Source: Alphaproteobacteria bacterium
Lineage (GTDB): Bacteria > Pseudomonadota > Alphaproteobacteria > Rickettsiales > JABSSG01
Reading direction: 5' to 3'
DNA: 64,000 nt
NCBI GenBank assembly: GCA_030426905.1
Contig: JAUHXQ010000003.1
Coordinates: 24,001 to 88,000, forward strand
Below, one piece after another: positions 37,101-45,786 of this stretch (positions are counted from its first letter, which is position 1; the number at the start of each line of letters is the position of its first letter). A program made the position numbers and the translations under genes. The notes beneath the pieces were generated by a model. It was not told the DNA's origin and searched no databases. It was given only the letters and a program-made list of their open reading frames with translations.

Positions 37101-38354
37101 TTACTGTTTCCTTTTAATTGTTCTTACCTTAAATATCATTAGAATTCCTGGTAGTGCTGCAACAGTTGAAATAATAAAGAAGGTAGCCCAACTATAGTGA
37201 TCAACTATAATACCGGAAGATCCAGAGATAATATTGCGACCTATAGTTGCAATAGAGCTAAATAAAGCATATTGCGTTGCAGCAAATTGTAGATTACACA
37301 TGCTACTCAAATAAGCAATGAAAACTACATCGCCAATTGCTCCTGCAATATTTTCGCAAATAATAGTTAACATTAACATTGAGGTATCATGACCTACATG
37401 ACTTTGATATACAAACATCAAGTTAGATAACATCTGAATAATTCCTGCAAATAACAGAGAATTAAATATTCGATATTTCTGCACTATTACTCCACCAATG
37501 AACAAGCCGCAAAGTGTAGCTATTAATCCATAAGTTTTTACATATAATGCAATTTCTTCAAGCGTAAAACCAGTTTTAACTAAAAATGTAAAAGTTAAAT
37601 TACCTGCTAATGCATCTCCTAACTTAAATAAAATGACAAATATAATAATATAATACCACTGATTAACGGTAATAAACTCTTTAAAAGGATTTATTACAAT
37701 ATTTACAAATTGTTCAAGATAAGACTTACCAACTAAACGTTGCCTATGTTTGTGTTCTGGTTCTTGGCAAAGCAAAGTCGTAATGATACCTACAACTAAG
37801 ATGATTGCTCCTATTGAGTAGGAGAATGGCCAGCTAAATTTTGCCGCAAGAATGAGTAATCCGGCACCAGAACCAAATAAACCTAACCTATAGCCATATA
37901 CATACATTGCTACACCTAGTGCCTGTGTTTCTTTTGGTAGTCTTTCGATCCTATATGCGTCGACGACTATGTCTTGTGTTGCTGATAAAAATGCAACTAA
38001 TGTTGCTATAGAAGCGCAATATAATAGATTCTCTTCGGGATTACTTTGTCCTAGTAAAAATACTGCAAAAACAAGTAGTATTTGAGAAGTTATTAACCAG
38101 CTGCGACGTTGGCCTAAAAGCTTGTTTAGTAATGGTATTTTGACCCCATCAACAAAGGGTGACCAAAGAAATTTACAGCTGTAAGGAATAGCAATAAACG
38201 CAAAAGCAGCTATTTCTTTGATACTGATTTGCATGCTGCTTAGCCATGTTTTTAACGATGATGCTGTTAGAGCTAGAGGAAAACCACAAGATATTCCTAA
38301 AAAGAACATTATTACAAGAGCAGGATTAGAAAATCCTTTTATAATATTGGCCAT
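37101..38354 (-). CDS. AmpG-like major facilitator permease
   Basis: A 417-residue MFS carrier with about 12 helices. LGISCGFPLALTASSLKTWL at the N terminus and FLSATQDIVVDAYRIERL in the middle are AmpG-type features (AmpG imports anhydromuropeptides in peptidoglycan recycling); the QDIVVDAYR segment is diagnostic of the AmpG/SLC33 group. Rickettsiae carry several AmpG paralogues whose substrates may differ, so transport of muropeptides is likely but not proven. Directly upstream of mutS on the same strand. Confidence 0.85.
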   Translation of the reverse strand: MANIIKGFSNPALVIMFFLGISCGFPLALTASSLKTWLSSMQISIKEIAAFAFIAIPYSCKFLWSPFVDGVKIPLLNKLLGQRRSWLITSQILLVFAVFLLGQSNPEENLLYCASIATLVAFLSATQDIVVDAYRIERLPKETQALGVAMYVYGYRLGLFGSGAGLLILAAKFSWPFSYSIGAIILVVGIITTLLCQEPEHKHRQRLVGKSYLEQFVNIVINPFKEFITVNQWYYIIIFVILFKLGDALAGNLTFTFLVKTGFTLEEIALYVKTYGLIATLCGLFIGGVIVQKYRIFNSLLFAGIIQMLSNLMFVYQSHVGHDTSMLMLTIICENIAGAIGDVVFIAYLSSMCNLQFAATQYALFSSIATIGRNIISGSSGIIVDHYSWATFFIISTVAALPGILMIFKVRTIKRKQ

Positions 38355-38418
38355 GATTACCAGATTTTATTCAAATTGTACTCTGCCTTTACCTTATACA
38401 CCATATACATAATATAGA

Positions 38419-38493
38419 TGGTGACCCCTACGGGAATCGAACCCGTGTTTCCACCGTGAAAGGGTGATGTCCTAACCGCTAGACGAAGGGGCC
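38419..38493 (-). tRNA. tRNA-Glu (TTC anticodon)
   Basis: On the minus strand GGCCCCTTCGTCTAGCGGTT starts the cloverleaf. The acceptor arms GGCCCCT and AGGGGTC pair over seven bases (one G-U), the anticodon loop is CTTTCAC with anticodon TTC, and the T arm is ACGGGTTCGATTCCCGT. The 3' CCA is encoded (38421-38419). All conserved positions are present. Confidence 0.97.
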
Positions 38494-38517
38494 ATAGCCA
38501 CAAGAAATATTAAAATG

Positions 38518-38546
38518 AATTTAGCAAAAACCAGAGGTCCTTGCAA
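38518..38546 (-). promoter_or_regulatory. Possible promoter for tRNA-Glu
   Basis: On the minus strand TTGCAA (38546-38541) and TAAATT (38523-38518) are spaced by 17 nt, placing a start site about 18 nt before the tRNA. The rest of the 257-bp spacer up to 38750 holds only a TATAAT at 38725-38730 before the next gene and a short TTTTTTAAAAAA palindrome. Confidence 0.45.
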
Positions 38547-38753
38547 GCTCATATTATCTTTTTGGTAATTATATTTAATATTCATAGTAAATCAAGAAAC
38601 TTCTTTTATTTAAAATTTATAACCATTTTTACAACTTGTTATATTTAAATAAGAAATTATACTATAAGTAGTTGAAGACGTGAGTATTTTTGTGTATTAG
38701 TTATGTAACTTTTTTAAAAAAGAGTATAATTAATAGGGGAAATTTTAAATTTG

Positions 38754-39245
38754 ATGGTAGAGCCTACATTAAATATGTTTGACACACATAAATCTATTCG
38801 AGCTTTAATGGATGTTGGCGTTAAAGAAGAACACGCTGAAAGCATTGTTGAGCTTGTTTCCAAAAGTCGTGATTATGATTTTTCTAGAATTGCGACAAGA
38901 GATCAGCTTGAAGTTATAAAAGGAGAAATTGGTAATATCAAGATAGAGCTTAATATCGTTAAAGCAGAAGTTAACACCATTAAAGTAGAGATTAATGGCA
39001 TTAAAATAGAGATCAGTGATATTAAAGGAGAAATTAGTTTTTTAAAAAAAGAAATCAGTTCTTTAGGGGAAGAAATCAGATCTCTAGACAGGTCTTTAAG
39101 GGGAGAAATTAAAGCAATGGAAGAGAAATTTATTCATAAAATAGAGAAGGAAATATCAGAGGTACAATTCAACATCTTAAAATGGATAATACCTTTCTTT
39201 TTGACTAATAGTCTTGCTATTGTTGCTTTGTTCTTTAGAAGTTAA
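38754..39245 (+). CDS. Coiled-coil membrane protein, DUF1640/CCDC90-like
   Basis: A 163-residue protein starting at the ATG at 38754 (a TTG 3 nt earlier is unlikely), with GGGG as ribosome site. The N terminus, FDTHKSIRALMDVGVKEEHAE, and ATRDQLEVIKGE match the CCDC90/DUF1640 pattern. Residues 60-130 are a coiled coil built of repeating (I/V)K(G/A/V)E(I/V) heptads. One membrane helix follows at the C terminus (ILKWIIPFFLTNSLAIVALFF). The family includes the mitochondrial MCU regulator; the bacterial role is unknown. Confidence 0.8.
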   Translation: MVEPTLNMFDTHKSIRALMDVGVKEEHAESIVELVSKSRDYDFSRIATRDQLEVIKGEIGNIKIELNIVKAEVNTIKVEINGIKIEISDIKGEISFLKKEISSLGEEIRSLDRSLRGEIKAMEEKFIHKIEKEISEVQFNILKWIIPFFLTNSLAIVALFFRS

Positions 39246-39282
39246 CGATAAGAAATTCAGTAGCACGTGGTAAATTTAAAAG

Positions 39283-40146
39283 CTATACTGGCCTATGCAC
39301 AACGAGAAAATTCTCAATAAGCTTTTTATTACTAATGAACAATTGTGATATATTTTCAATATTTATTGGTAATTTTTCTAGTTGATACTGTGTATCGAAG
39401 GCATTACCAAAAATTTTTATAGGAGGTAATATTTTCATCGTTATACCATGATACGCCCCAAATAAAATTATAGCAATGGTTGCTGCAATATCTGCATCTG
39501 CGCAAGGAACTCGGTGCTCTACTCTTCTAGGTCCTTTATTGCCTGGAGGGATTCTGATTGCGGTAGTGCGATTATTTCCTCCCCAAGCTATTACAATTGG
39601 CGTACTCATCGATTTTACATATCGGTCATAGGATTTTTGCTTGGGAGCAAAAAACAACATAGACTCTTTGATGATATCTATCAGCCCCCCTATTGTAAAT
39701 AATAGATAATCTGATTCTTGGCCTGCTTGTTTTGCAAAAACATTACGGCTATTTTTGTCCAAAAAATTGAGATGAATATGTATAGCGCTGCCAGGTTGAT
39801 CTATAAAAGGCTTAGCGTCGAAATAAATTTTAGTATTATTTTTGCTGGCAATTTTTTTTAGTTTTTCTTTGACGTTGTTGAAATCACTGATTAGCTGCAG
39901 AATATTTTTTGATGGTAAGAATTTTATCTCAAATTGGTTATTTCCCTGCTCTGATTCTATTTCAATTAAGGGCAAATCTATAACTATTTTTTCTTTAATG
40001 AGTTCAATTACATCATTATTACTAACATAAAATTCTAATTCGCATCCTATTATTGGGTGTATTGAAAATTCATCAGCAAATTTAGCGATATATTCTTTAA
40101 TTTTTTCTTTAAAATTTATATTCTCTATTATTAGATTATCATTCAT
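39283..40146 (-). CDS. Short glutamine-synthetase-like protein
   Basis: Starting at MNDNLII (40146) this is 287 residues, against about 450 for GlnA. It contains only the catalytic C-terminal fold: IGCELEFYV (metal Glu region), SAIHIHLNFLD (ammonium/ATP-site histidines), WGGNNRTTAIRIPPG (family NRSAxxRxP) and RRVEHRVPCADADIAA. The N-terminal beta-grasp domain is missing and the front is shortened. It may be a gamma-glutamyl ligase such as glutamylpolyamine synthetase, or a decaying GS. The start overlaps the upstream MFS gene stop by 8 nt (ATGAATGA); an earlier ATG at 40167 is also possible. Confidence 0.75.
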   Translation of the reverse strand: MNDNLIIENINFKEKIKEYIAKFADEFSIHPIIGCELEFYVSNNDVIELIKEKIVIDLPLIEIESEQGNNQFEIKFLPSKNILQLISDFNNVKEKLKKIASKNNTKIYFDAKPFIDQPGSAIHIHLNFLDKNSRNVFAKQAGQESDYLLFTIGGLIDIIKESMLFFAPKQKSYDRYVKSMSTPIVIAWGGNNRTTAIRIPPGNKGPRRVEHRVPCADADIAATIAIILFGAYHGITMKILPPIKIFGNAFDTQYQLEKLPINIENISQLFISNKKLIENFLVVHRPV

Positions 40147-41383
40147 GTTTTTGAGCTCTGTTTTCATAAAAAAGCGATATCAGAGCTATTGTAGCAAAAA
40201 ACATTAATATTGCATATATTGCGACCAAAGATCCAGTGTTTTTCCATACCCATAAACTAAATGGGACCATTAATCCTCCAATTTGTGATCCTATTGAGTA
40301 ACCAAAAGAAATAGCAGTGTATCTTTCTTTGGTATGAAACATTGATTGTGCCCAAGCATGGAATGGTGCAATGAACCAAGCAGTAATGATAGCAAAACAA
40401 CTTTTCATGATAATGATGTATTCTAATTTTTGGTATGAAATCAAGGAAATCAAAGGATAAGAGGATAGCAAAATTATAATGCTAGCTATTGACATTGAAC
40501 GATTTAAAGAAAGCTTATCTGCAATATGGCCAAATACTGGTAATAGCAACATATAAAGGATGGTTGTGCTAGTATTGATTGCCATTATAGTAGATAATTT
40601 ATAAGGAGTAGCAAATGGTAATAATGAATTCATTAATATGGTTGGCAAGCAGTATAAAGCGCTAAAGAAACTTGCTATTCCTATTAGAATGAGAATAGTT
40701 TTATATTTACTGATAATATGTTTGACACTAACTTCACTTTCTCCTTCGTATTTTAAAAACTCTGGACTTTCTGTAATACATTTTCTTATGTAAAGACCTA
40801 GTACTCCTGTTAGAAAACCAAATATGTAAGGAATACGCCAATATGTGTTTGGTAGATACTTAGTTAGGTAAGAGACTAAAGTAGCTATTGCAGCTGCAGA
40901 TAATATTCCTACTACAGTATACATGCAGTAAACACCGCTTATAAAGCCTTTGCGATTTTTGGTGTGCTCAAGAACAAATATCGCTCCACCATTATATTCT
41001 CCAGCAACAAAAAATCCTTGCATACTTCTTAGTATAATAAATAAAGTTGGAGCTACAAAGCCAGCAGTATGGTAAGTGGGTAACAAACCTATAAGTCCTG
41101 TTGCTATTGCCATTCCAGTGATACTTATAACTAACGCTTTTTTTCTACCATGCTTATCTCCAATTTTACCAATAATAAAAGCTCCGAAAGGCCTTACTAT
41201 AATACTAATAGGGGTTAGGATAAAAGTGATTAATAGTGCATTTATAGGATCAAATGTAGGCAAAAATACTGATACTAATAAGGGAGCCATAAACCCATAT
41301 AGAGACATGTCATAATATTCTAAAGTAGTACCGATCATGGCTGCAGTGGTAACGTTATTTCTTCTTTTCTTGAAAAATCTCAT
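40139..41383 (-). CDS. ProP-like MFS proline/betaine/metabolite transporter
   Basis: A 414-residue MFS carrier with 12 helices of the metabolite:H+ symporter (ProP/KgtP) group. The opening TAAMIGTTLEYYDMSLYGFM is typical of that group, GKIGDKHGRKKALV is the MFS loop 2-3 motif, and GEYNGGAIFVLEHT the later motif. Rickettsiae carry many ProP paralogues. Its 3' end overlaps the glutamine-synthetase-like gene by 8 nt, so they are probably translated together. Confidence 0.9.
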   Translation of the reverse strand: MRFFKKRRNNVTTAAMIGTTLEYYDMSLYGFMAPLLVSVFLPTFDPINALLITFILTPISIIVRPFGAFIIGKIGDKHGRKKALVISITGMAIATGLIGLLPTYHTAGFVAPTLFIILRSMQGFFVAGEYNGGAIFVLEHTKNRKGFISGVYCMYTVVGILSAAAIATLVSYLTKYLPNTYWRIPYIFGFLTGVLGLYIRKCITESPEFLKYEGESEVSVKHIISKYKTILILIGIASFFSALYCLPTILMNSLLPFATPYKLSTIMAINTSTTILYMLLLPVFGHIADKLSLNRSMSIASIIILLSSYPLISLISYQKLEYIIIMKSCFAIITAWFIAPFHAWAQSMFHTKERYTAISFGYSIGSQIGGLMVPFSLWVWKNTGSLVAIYAILMFFATIALISLFYENRAQKHE

Positions 41384-41436
41384 ATTTTAATCTAGGTTTA
41401 TTAATGTATAGTTGAATAACAATTGGTTAGTTGATA

Positions 41437-42192
41437 ATGAAAGATTTGCTAGTAACTCATTCTCAATATAAGCTTCCGCAAAATTTGATTTACGGCTTTA
41501 TTGGTAAAAATTCATTTTTTGATAGTTGCCAATATAAAGGAAAAAGCAAGGAAGCACAAGTAAATAGGGAAAAAATTCTTGAGTTACTAGGAATAAACGA
41601 AGGTTTTTTATCAATCTTAAACCAAGTTCATGGTAGTAAAGCAGTAATTATTAAAGATAGAGTAGAGCCGGGTCAAGAAATACAAGCTGATGGACAGGTT
41701 ACTAATAGAAAAAATGTTGTTTTAGCTATTCAAACGGCAGATTGCGTGCCAATATTTTTTATAGATCTAAAAAATAAGGTTATTGGAGCTGCTCATGCTG
41801 GCTGGAAAGGAGCTTTGGCTGGTATTATAGATTCAACTTTTTCAATGATGAAAAAATTAAATGCAGAAGAGAAATATGTTGATATTATGATTGGTCCTTG
41901 TATACATCAAAATTCTTATGAGGTAGACAAATATTTTTTTGCTAAATTTATTAATGAATCCCATGAAAATGAAAAGTTTTTTTGCGATTCAGTGAATAAA
42001 GAGCATTATATGTTTGATTTGCCTGGTTATGTCAAAAATAAACTAATGTTATATAATTTTAATCAAATAATGGATATTAATATAGATACTCTGCAAGATG
42101 AGAAAAATTTTTTTAGTTATCGTAGATGCACGTTGCAAAATCAAAAGCTTGATGGTCATATATTATCTATAGTAGGTCTTACAAATGATTAA
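41437..42192 (+). CDS. pgeF: Peptidoglycan editing factor / laccase-domain protein (YfiH)
   Basis: A 251-residue YfiH/PgeF protein starting at the ATG at 41437. It has the Cu/Zn-site segments LAIQTADCVPIFF and AAHAGWKGALAGI, plus MIGPCIHQNSYEV and FFSYRRC. PgeF removes L-serine-containing muropeptide precursors (UDP-MurNAc-L-Ser) from the peptidoglycan pool. It overlaps the ccmC start by 8 nt. Length and motifs are normal. Confidence 0.9.
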   Translation: MKDLLVTHSQYKLPQNLIYGFIGKNSFFDSCQYKGKSKEAQVNREKILELLGINEGFLSILNQVHGSKAVIIKDRVEPGQEIQADGQVTNRKNVVLAIQTADCVPIFFIDLKNKVIGAAHAGWKGALAGIIDSTFSMMKKLNAEEKYVDIMIGPCIHQNSYEVDKYFFAKFINESHENEKFFCDSVNKEHYMFDLPGYVKNKLMLYNFNQIMDINIDTLQDEKNFFSYRRCTLQNQKLDGHILSIVGLTND

Positions 42193-42895
42193 AAAAAATC
42201 ATTTTGATAAAGTAGAGCCTTATATAATAAAAATTGCTCCTATATTAGCGGTAATATTTTTAAGTTTAGGAGTGTATTATGCTCTTTTTAACTCTCCTGA
42301 GGATTATCAGCAAAAAGACTTTGTTAGAATAATGTATATTCATGTTCCTTCTGCTTGGATTGCTTTGGGTGGTTATTTTTTTATTGGTATATGCAGTATT
42401 TGTCATATCATTTGGCAGAATCAATTAATGGAGATAATTGCAAGAAAATCTGCAATAATTGGTGCTTTATTTTGCGCTTTAACTCTTATTACTGGTTCTT
42501 TATGGGGAAAACCGATATGGGGTACATGGTGGGTTTGGGATGCTAGACTAACATCGATGTTGATATTATTTTTTCTCTATCTTGGCTATATTATACTTAC
42601 TAATTCATTAGAGAATAAACATAATTCAACGCTTGCTCCTGCGGTATTGGCAATAGTTGGAATGATTAATGTTCCAATTATAAAATTTTCTGTTAATTTA
42701 TGGACAACTTTACATCAACCTGCGAGTGTTTTTCGTATTGACGGTCCTACCATACATATATCAATGCTTATTCCTCTATTTGTAATGTTTACTGGTTGTG
42801 TATTATTTTATATTTTTATTGTAACTATTAGAGTTAAAGAAGAGTTTTTGCAAAAAAAAATATTGCGTATCATGCAAGTATACTCTAATTATTAA
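42185..42895 (+). CDS. ccmC: Haem exporter protein C
   Basis: A 236-residue CcmC with six membrane helices. It carries the tryptophan-rich haem-handling motif WGTWWVWDARLTSMLILFFL and the flanking haem-ligand histidines in MYIHVPSAWIAL and TTLHQPASVF. It loads haem onto CcmE for cytochrome c maturation. Other ccm genes are not in the window, and scattered ccm genes are usual in rickettsiae. It overlaps pgeF upstream and is followed by fdxA. Confidence 0.93.
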   Translation: MIKKNHFDKVEPYIIKIAPILAVIFLSLGVYYALFNSPEDYQQKDFVRIMYIHVPSAWIALGGYFFIGICSICHIIWQNQLMEIIARKSAIIGALFCALTLITGSLWGKPIWGTWWVWDARLTSMLILFFLYLGYIILTNSLENKHNSTLAPAVLAIVGMINVPIIKFSVNLWTTLHQPASVFRIDGPTIHISMLIPLFVMFTGCVLFYIFIVTIRVKEEFLQKKILRIMQVYSNY

Positions 42896-42913
42896 ATAAA
42901 AATTATTGGTCAA

Positions 42914-43249
42914 ATGACTTTTGTTGTAACTGAAAAATGTATTAAATGTAAATATACCGATTGCGTAGAAGTATGTCCTGTAGATTGTTTCTATGAGGGT
43001 GAAAATATGTTAGTGATAAATCCTGATGAATGTATAGATTGCGGTGTATGCGAGCCAGAATGTCCCATTGAGGCTATACAGCCTGAAGCAGAACAGTTGA
43101 TTAAGGATATTGAAAGAAATAGAGAATATTCTGCAAAATGGCCAAAAATTACTGCAACTAAAATTCCTTTGCCAGATGCAAAAAAATATGAAAATGAGCC
43201 TGATAAATTTAAGAAATATTTTTCACCTAAGCCAGGAAGCGGTAACTAA
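42914..43249 (+). CDS. fdxA: Ferredoxin with 3Fe-4S and 4Fe-4S clusters
   Basis: A 111-residue FdxA-type ferredoxin. Cluster ligands are [14 protein letters not shown] and [12 protein letters not shown]. It has the alphaproteobacterial C-terminal end around [21 protein letters not shown]. Electron carrier in the cytosol. Gene order pgeF-ccmC-fdxA, with 18 nt to ccmC. The 3' end overlaps the reading frame of the following M48 gene. Confidence 0.95.
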   Translation: MTFVVTEKCIKCKYTDCVEVCPVDCFYEGENMLVINPDECIDCGVCEPECPIEAIQPEAEQLIKDIERNREYSAKWPKITATKIPLPDAKKYENEPDKFKKYFSPKPGSGN

Positions 43250-44615
43250 GTTAAGACATATATTTTCTTTTAATCACTTAAAAAAATTTATTTTACTTTT
43301 TTCCTTTCTTACTACTTTTTCTGCAAACTCTGTGGGACTTGTTATTGATAGTGAAGTAGAAAATACAGTCAGAGAGCTAATCGATCCTATTTTTCACACT
43401 GCTGGTTTTCATAAAAAAGATATCAAAGTATATATATTATTAGATCAATCTGCTAATGCCTTTGTTAGTGGTGGGTCTAATATATTCATTCATACTGGTA
43501 TTATAACTTTATATAATGATCCTGAAGTGTTACGAGGAGTTGTTGCCCATGAATTAGGCCATATAGCTGGAGGACATTTGGTAAGAAGGCATGAGAAAAT
43601 ACAAGAACTTACCGTACCAGCTATGGCAACAACATTGCTTGGTATAGCTGCAGCTCTTGGTGGAGCACCAGAAGTTGGTGTAGCATTGATTACGGGGTCT
43701 TCTCATGCTGCCACAAGAGGGTTTTTAAGCCATTCCCGCTCGCAAGAATCTGCAGCTGATCAAGCTGCAATTAAGTTTTTGCATAAAAGTAATTATACGG
43801 TTGGGGGGTTAACGAAGATACTCGAGCATTTTTCTAAAGAAGAGGCGAATATTGCTGGCCAAATTAATCCTTATGCTATTACTCACCCACTTAGTAGTGA
43901 GAGACTAGAAATATTGCGTGCTGCTTATAAGAAGGAAGGTAGTAAATATCATACTTCCGAGGAAGATAAGAAAAAATACGCGCGAGTTGTTGCAAAATTA
44001 AGGGGATTTATTGAGCCTGTGGACTCTTTAGTTTCTGCAAACCACAAAAATCTTGATCCTTTTGCAAGGAAATATGAGCTTGCTATTGCTTCATTTCGTA
44101 AACCAAATTTATCTGAAGCAATGAAGAAGATAGACGAGCTGATAGAGCAGGAAAGTAAAAATGGCTATCTTTATCAATTAAAAGGACAGTTTCTCTTTGA
44201 TAATGGAAAAATGCTTGACTCAGTAGAGAGTTATGAAAAAGCAGTGCAATATTTAAAAAATGATTATGTAACTATTGCTGAGTATGCTTTGGCATTAATT
44301 CATGCAAGTTCACTGCAACAAGATCCGTCTCTAAAAGAACGTAACTTAAAAAACGCAATAAAGTTACTTAATACTGTTACTGAAAGCGATGTTAAAAATC
44401 CTTATTTATATCGTAATTTAGCTATCGCTTATGGTAAGATAGGAGATTATGGCAACAGTAATCTAATGCTTGCTGAGGAAGCGATATTATATGGTAAGAT
44501 ACCAGAAGCACAAAATTTTATTAGCAAAGCAGAAAAATATGCAAAAAATAACAAGAAATTGCAACTAAAGGTTGACGATGTACTGAAAACATTGCGTAAT
44601 ATAAACAATAAGTAA
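43194..44615 (+). CDS. Secreted M48-family zinc metalloprotease with TPR tail (BepA-like)
   Basis: A periplasmic protease of the YfgC/BepA type: signal peptide ([20 protein letters not shown]), zinc motif [10 protein letters not shown], a third ligand in [11 protein letters not shown], and C-terminal TPR-like helices (about residues 300-470 of the longest frame). Such proteins help outer-membrane assembly. The start is uncertain. The open frame reaches 43110, but codons up to about 43240 overlap fdxA and lie in a different frame. ATG at 43194 ([10 protein letters not shown]) leaves a 42-residue lead, and no ATG lies closer to the signal peptide. A non-AUG start after AGGAAG at 43232 is possible. 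Identity is firm. Confidence 0.88.
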   Translation: MSLINLRNIFHLSQEAVTKLRHIFSFNHLKKFILLFSFLTTFSANSVGLVIDSEVENTVRELIDPIFHTAGFHKKDIKVYILLDQSANAFVSGGSNIFIHTGIITLYNDPEVLRGVVAHELGHIAGGHLVRRHEKIQELTVPAMATTLLGIAAALGGAPEVGVALITGSSHAATRGFLSHSRSQESAADQAAIKFLHKSNYTVGGLTKILEHFSKEEANIAGQINPYAITHPLSSERLEILRAAYKKEGSKYHTSEEDKKKYARVVAKLRGFIEPVDSLVSANHKNLDPFARKYELAIASFRKPNLSEAMKKIDELIEQESKNGYLYQLKGQFLFDNGKMLDSVESYEKAVQYLKNDYVTIAEYALALIHASSLQQDPSLKERNLKNAIKLLNTVTESDVKNPYLYRNLAIAYGKIGDYGNSNLMLAEEAILYGKIPEAQNFISKAEKYAKNNKKLQLKVDDVLKTLRNINNK

Positions 44616-44625
44616 GGTAGAAAAT

Positions 44626-45732
44626 ATGGATGAAGAAAACAAAAACCAAGGATCAGATCCAGAACAAAATCAAGAAGAGGAAAGAGTAGAGGAAAATACA
44701 CAAGATGATATGGAAAATAAACCATCTCCTGAGCTAGAAGAAAATCAAAAGAAGCCTGTAGAGAAAGGGTTAATTTTTGCTGTTTTACTGATAGTGGTTA
44801 TAATTATATTAGGTTTAAAATTTTGGTCTCATGATAAAGATGTCAAAGAAAAAGCAATAGTGAGTGATAGTAAAAAATCCTCTGATGCATCTATAATAGT
44901 TAAAGACACACCGCCACCTGCACACAAAGCAGACGATCATCAGTATGCTAATGTAAATAGAACAAAGATAGAACAAATTATCCAAGAATATATAAAGCAA
45001 CACCCAGAAGTAATAATCGATGCTTTTCGTGATTATGAGCAAAAGATGATTCAGGAAAAAATGCAGCAATCTAAAAATTTCATTGATAATAATATGCAAA
45101 AATTAATCAATGGCAGACCATTCTTAGGTAATCCGAGTGGCAGCAAACTTATTGTTAAATTTTTTGATTATCAATGTGGTTATTGCAAACATAATCATCT
45201 TGTTATGCAGAGAATTGTTAATGAAGATAAAGATGTAAAAGTGGTACTAGAAAATGTTCCAGTATTGGGCACAAGCTCAGCGTTAGCCGCGAAAGCTTCT
45301 GTAGCGATGTGGAAAATAAACCCTATGGCTTTTGATAAATTTCATAATGATTTAATGAATACCACTGAGATTAATGAGAAAGTAATTGAAAATCTTGCTA
45401 AGAAATACAGAGTTTCTAAGGATAAGTTATTTAAGGAAATGGATAGTAATGATGCTCAGCAAGCTATCAATGATAATATGCAGCTAGCTCATCAACTTGG
45501 CATACAGGGAGTTCCTGCATTTATTGTTAATGGTCACTTTATTCCAGGAAGTATTAGCTATGAAGATCTAAAGAATGCGATGGCAAAAAAGCCAGAGCAA
45601 AATCATCATCATGATAGCGCTAATGGCAATGGTAACGGTAATACCACTAATAATGACAACACAAAGGAACTTGATGGTAAACAGTTACTACCAAATGTAC
45701 CACCTTTGCCAACAGCTGATAAAGCTAATTAG
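44626..45732 (+). CDS. Membrane-anchored DsbA-like thiol:disulfide oxidoreductase
   Basis: A 368-residue protein with an acidic cytoplasmic N terminus (1-46), one membrane helix (LIFAVLLIVVIIILGLKF) and a periplasmic thioredoxin-fold domain with the redox motif FDYQCGYCKHNHLVM and the cis-proline segment GVPAFIVNGHFIPG. Architecture and a Gln/Asn/Gly-rich C-terminal tail resemble the Com1/DsbA proteins of rickettsiae. It would form disulfides in the Cys-rich VirB6 loops and the 756-residue secreted protein (inferred). It begins 10 nt after the M48 gene with AAGG as ribosome site. Confidence 0.9.
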   Translation: MDEENKNQGSDPEQNQEEERVEENTQDDMENKPSPELEENQKKPVEKGLIFAVLLIVVIIILGLKFWSHDKDVKEKAIVSDSKKSSDASIIVKDTPPPAHKADDHQYANVNRTKIEQIIQEYIKQHPEVIIDAFRDYEQKMIQEKMQQSKNFIDNNMQKLINGRPFLGNPSGSKLIVKFFDYQCGYCKHNHLVMQRIVNEDKDVKVVLENVPVLGTSSALAAKASVAMWKINPMAFDKFHNDLMNTTEINEKVIENLAKKYRVSKDKLFKEMDSNDAQQAINDNMQLAHQLGIQGVPAFIVNGHFIPGSISYEDLKNAMAKKPEQNHHHDSANGNGNGNTTNNDNTKELDGKQLLPNVPPLPTADKAN

Positions 45733-45786
45733 TTTGATCAATTATCATTACTTTTTTGGAAGTAGGATGAGTAGAGCTAATTATAT

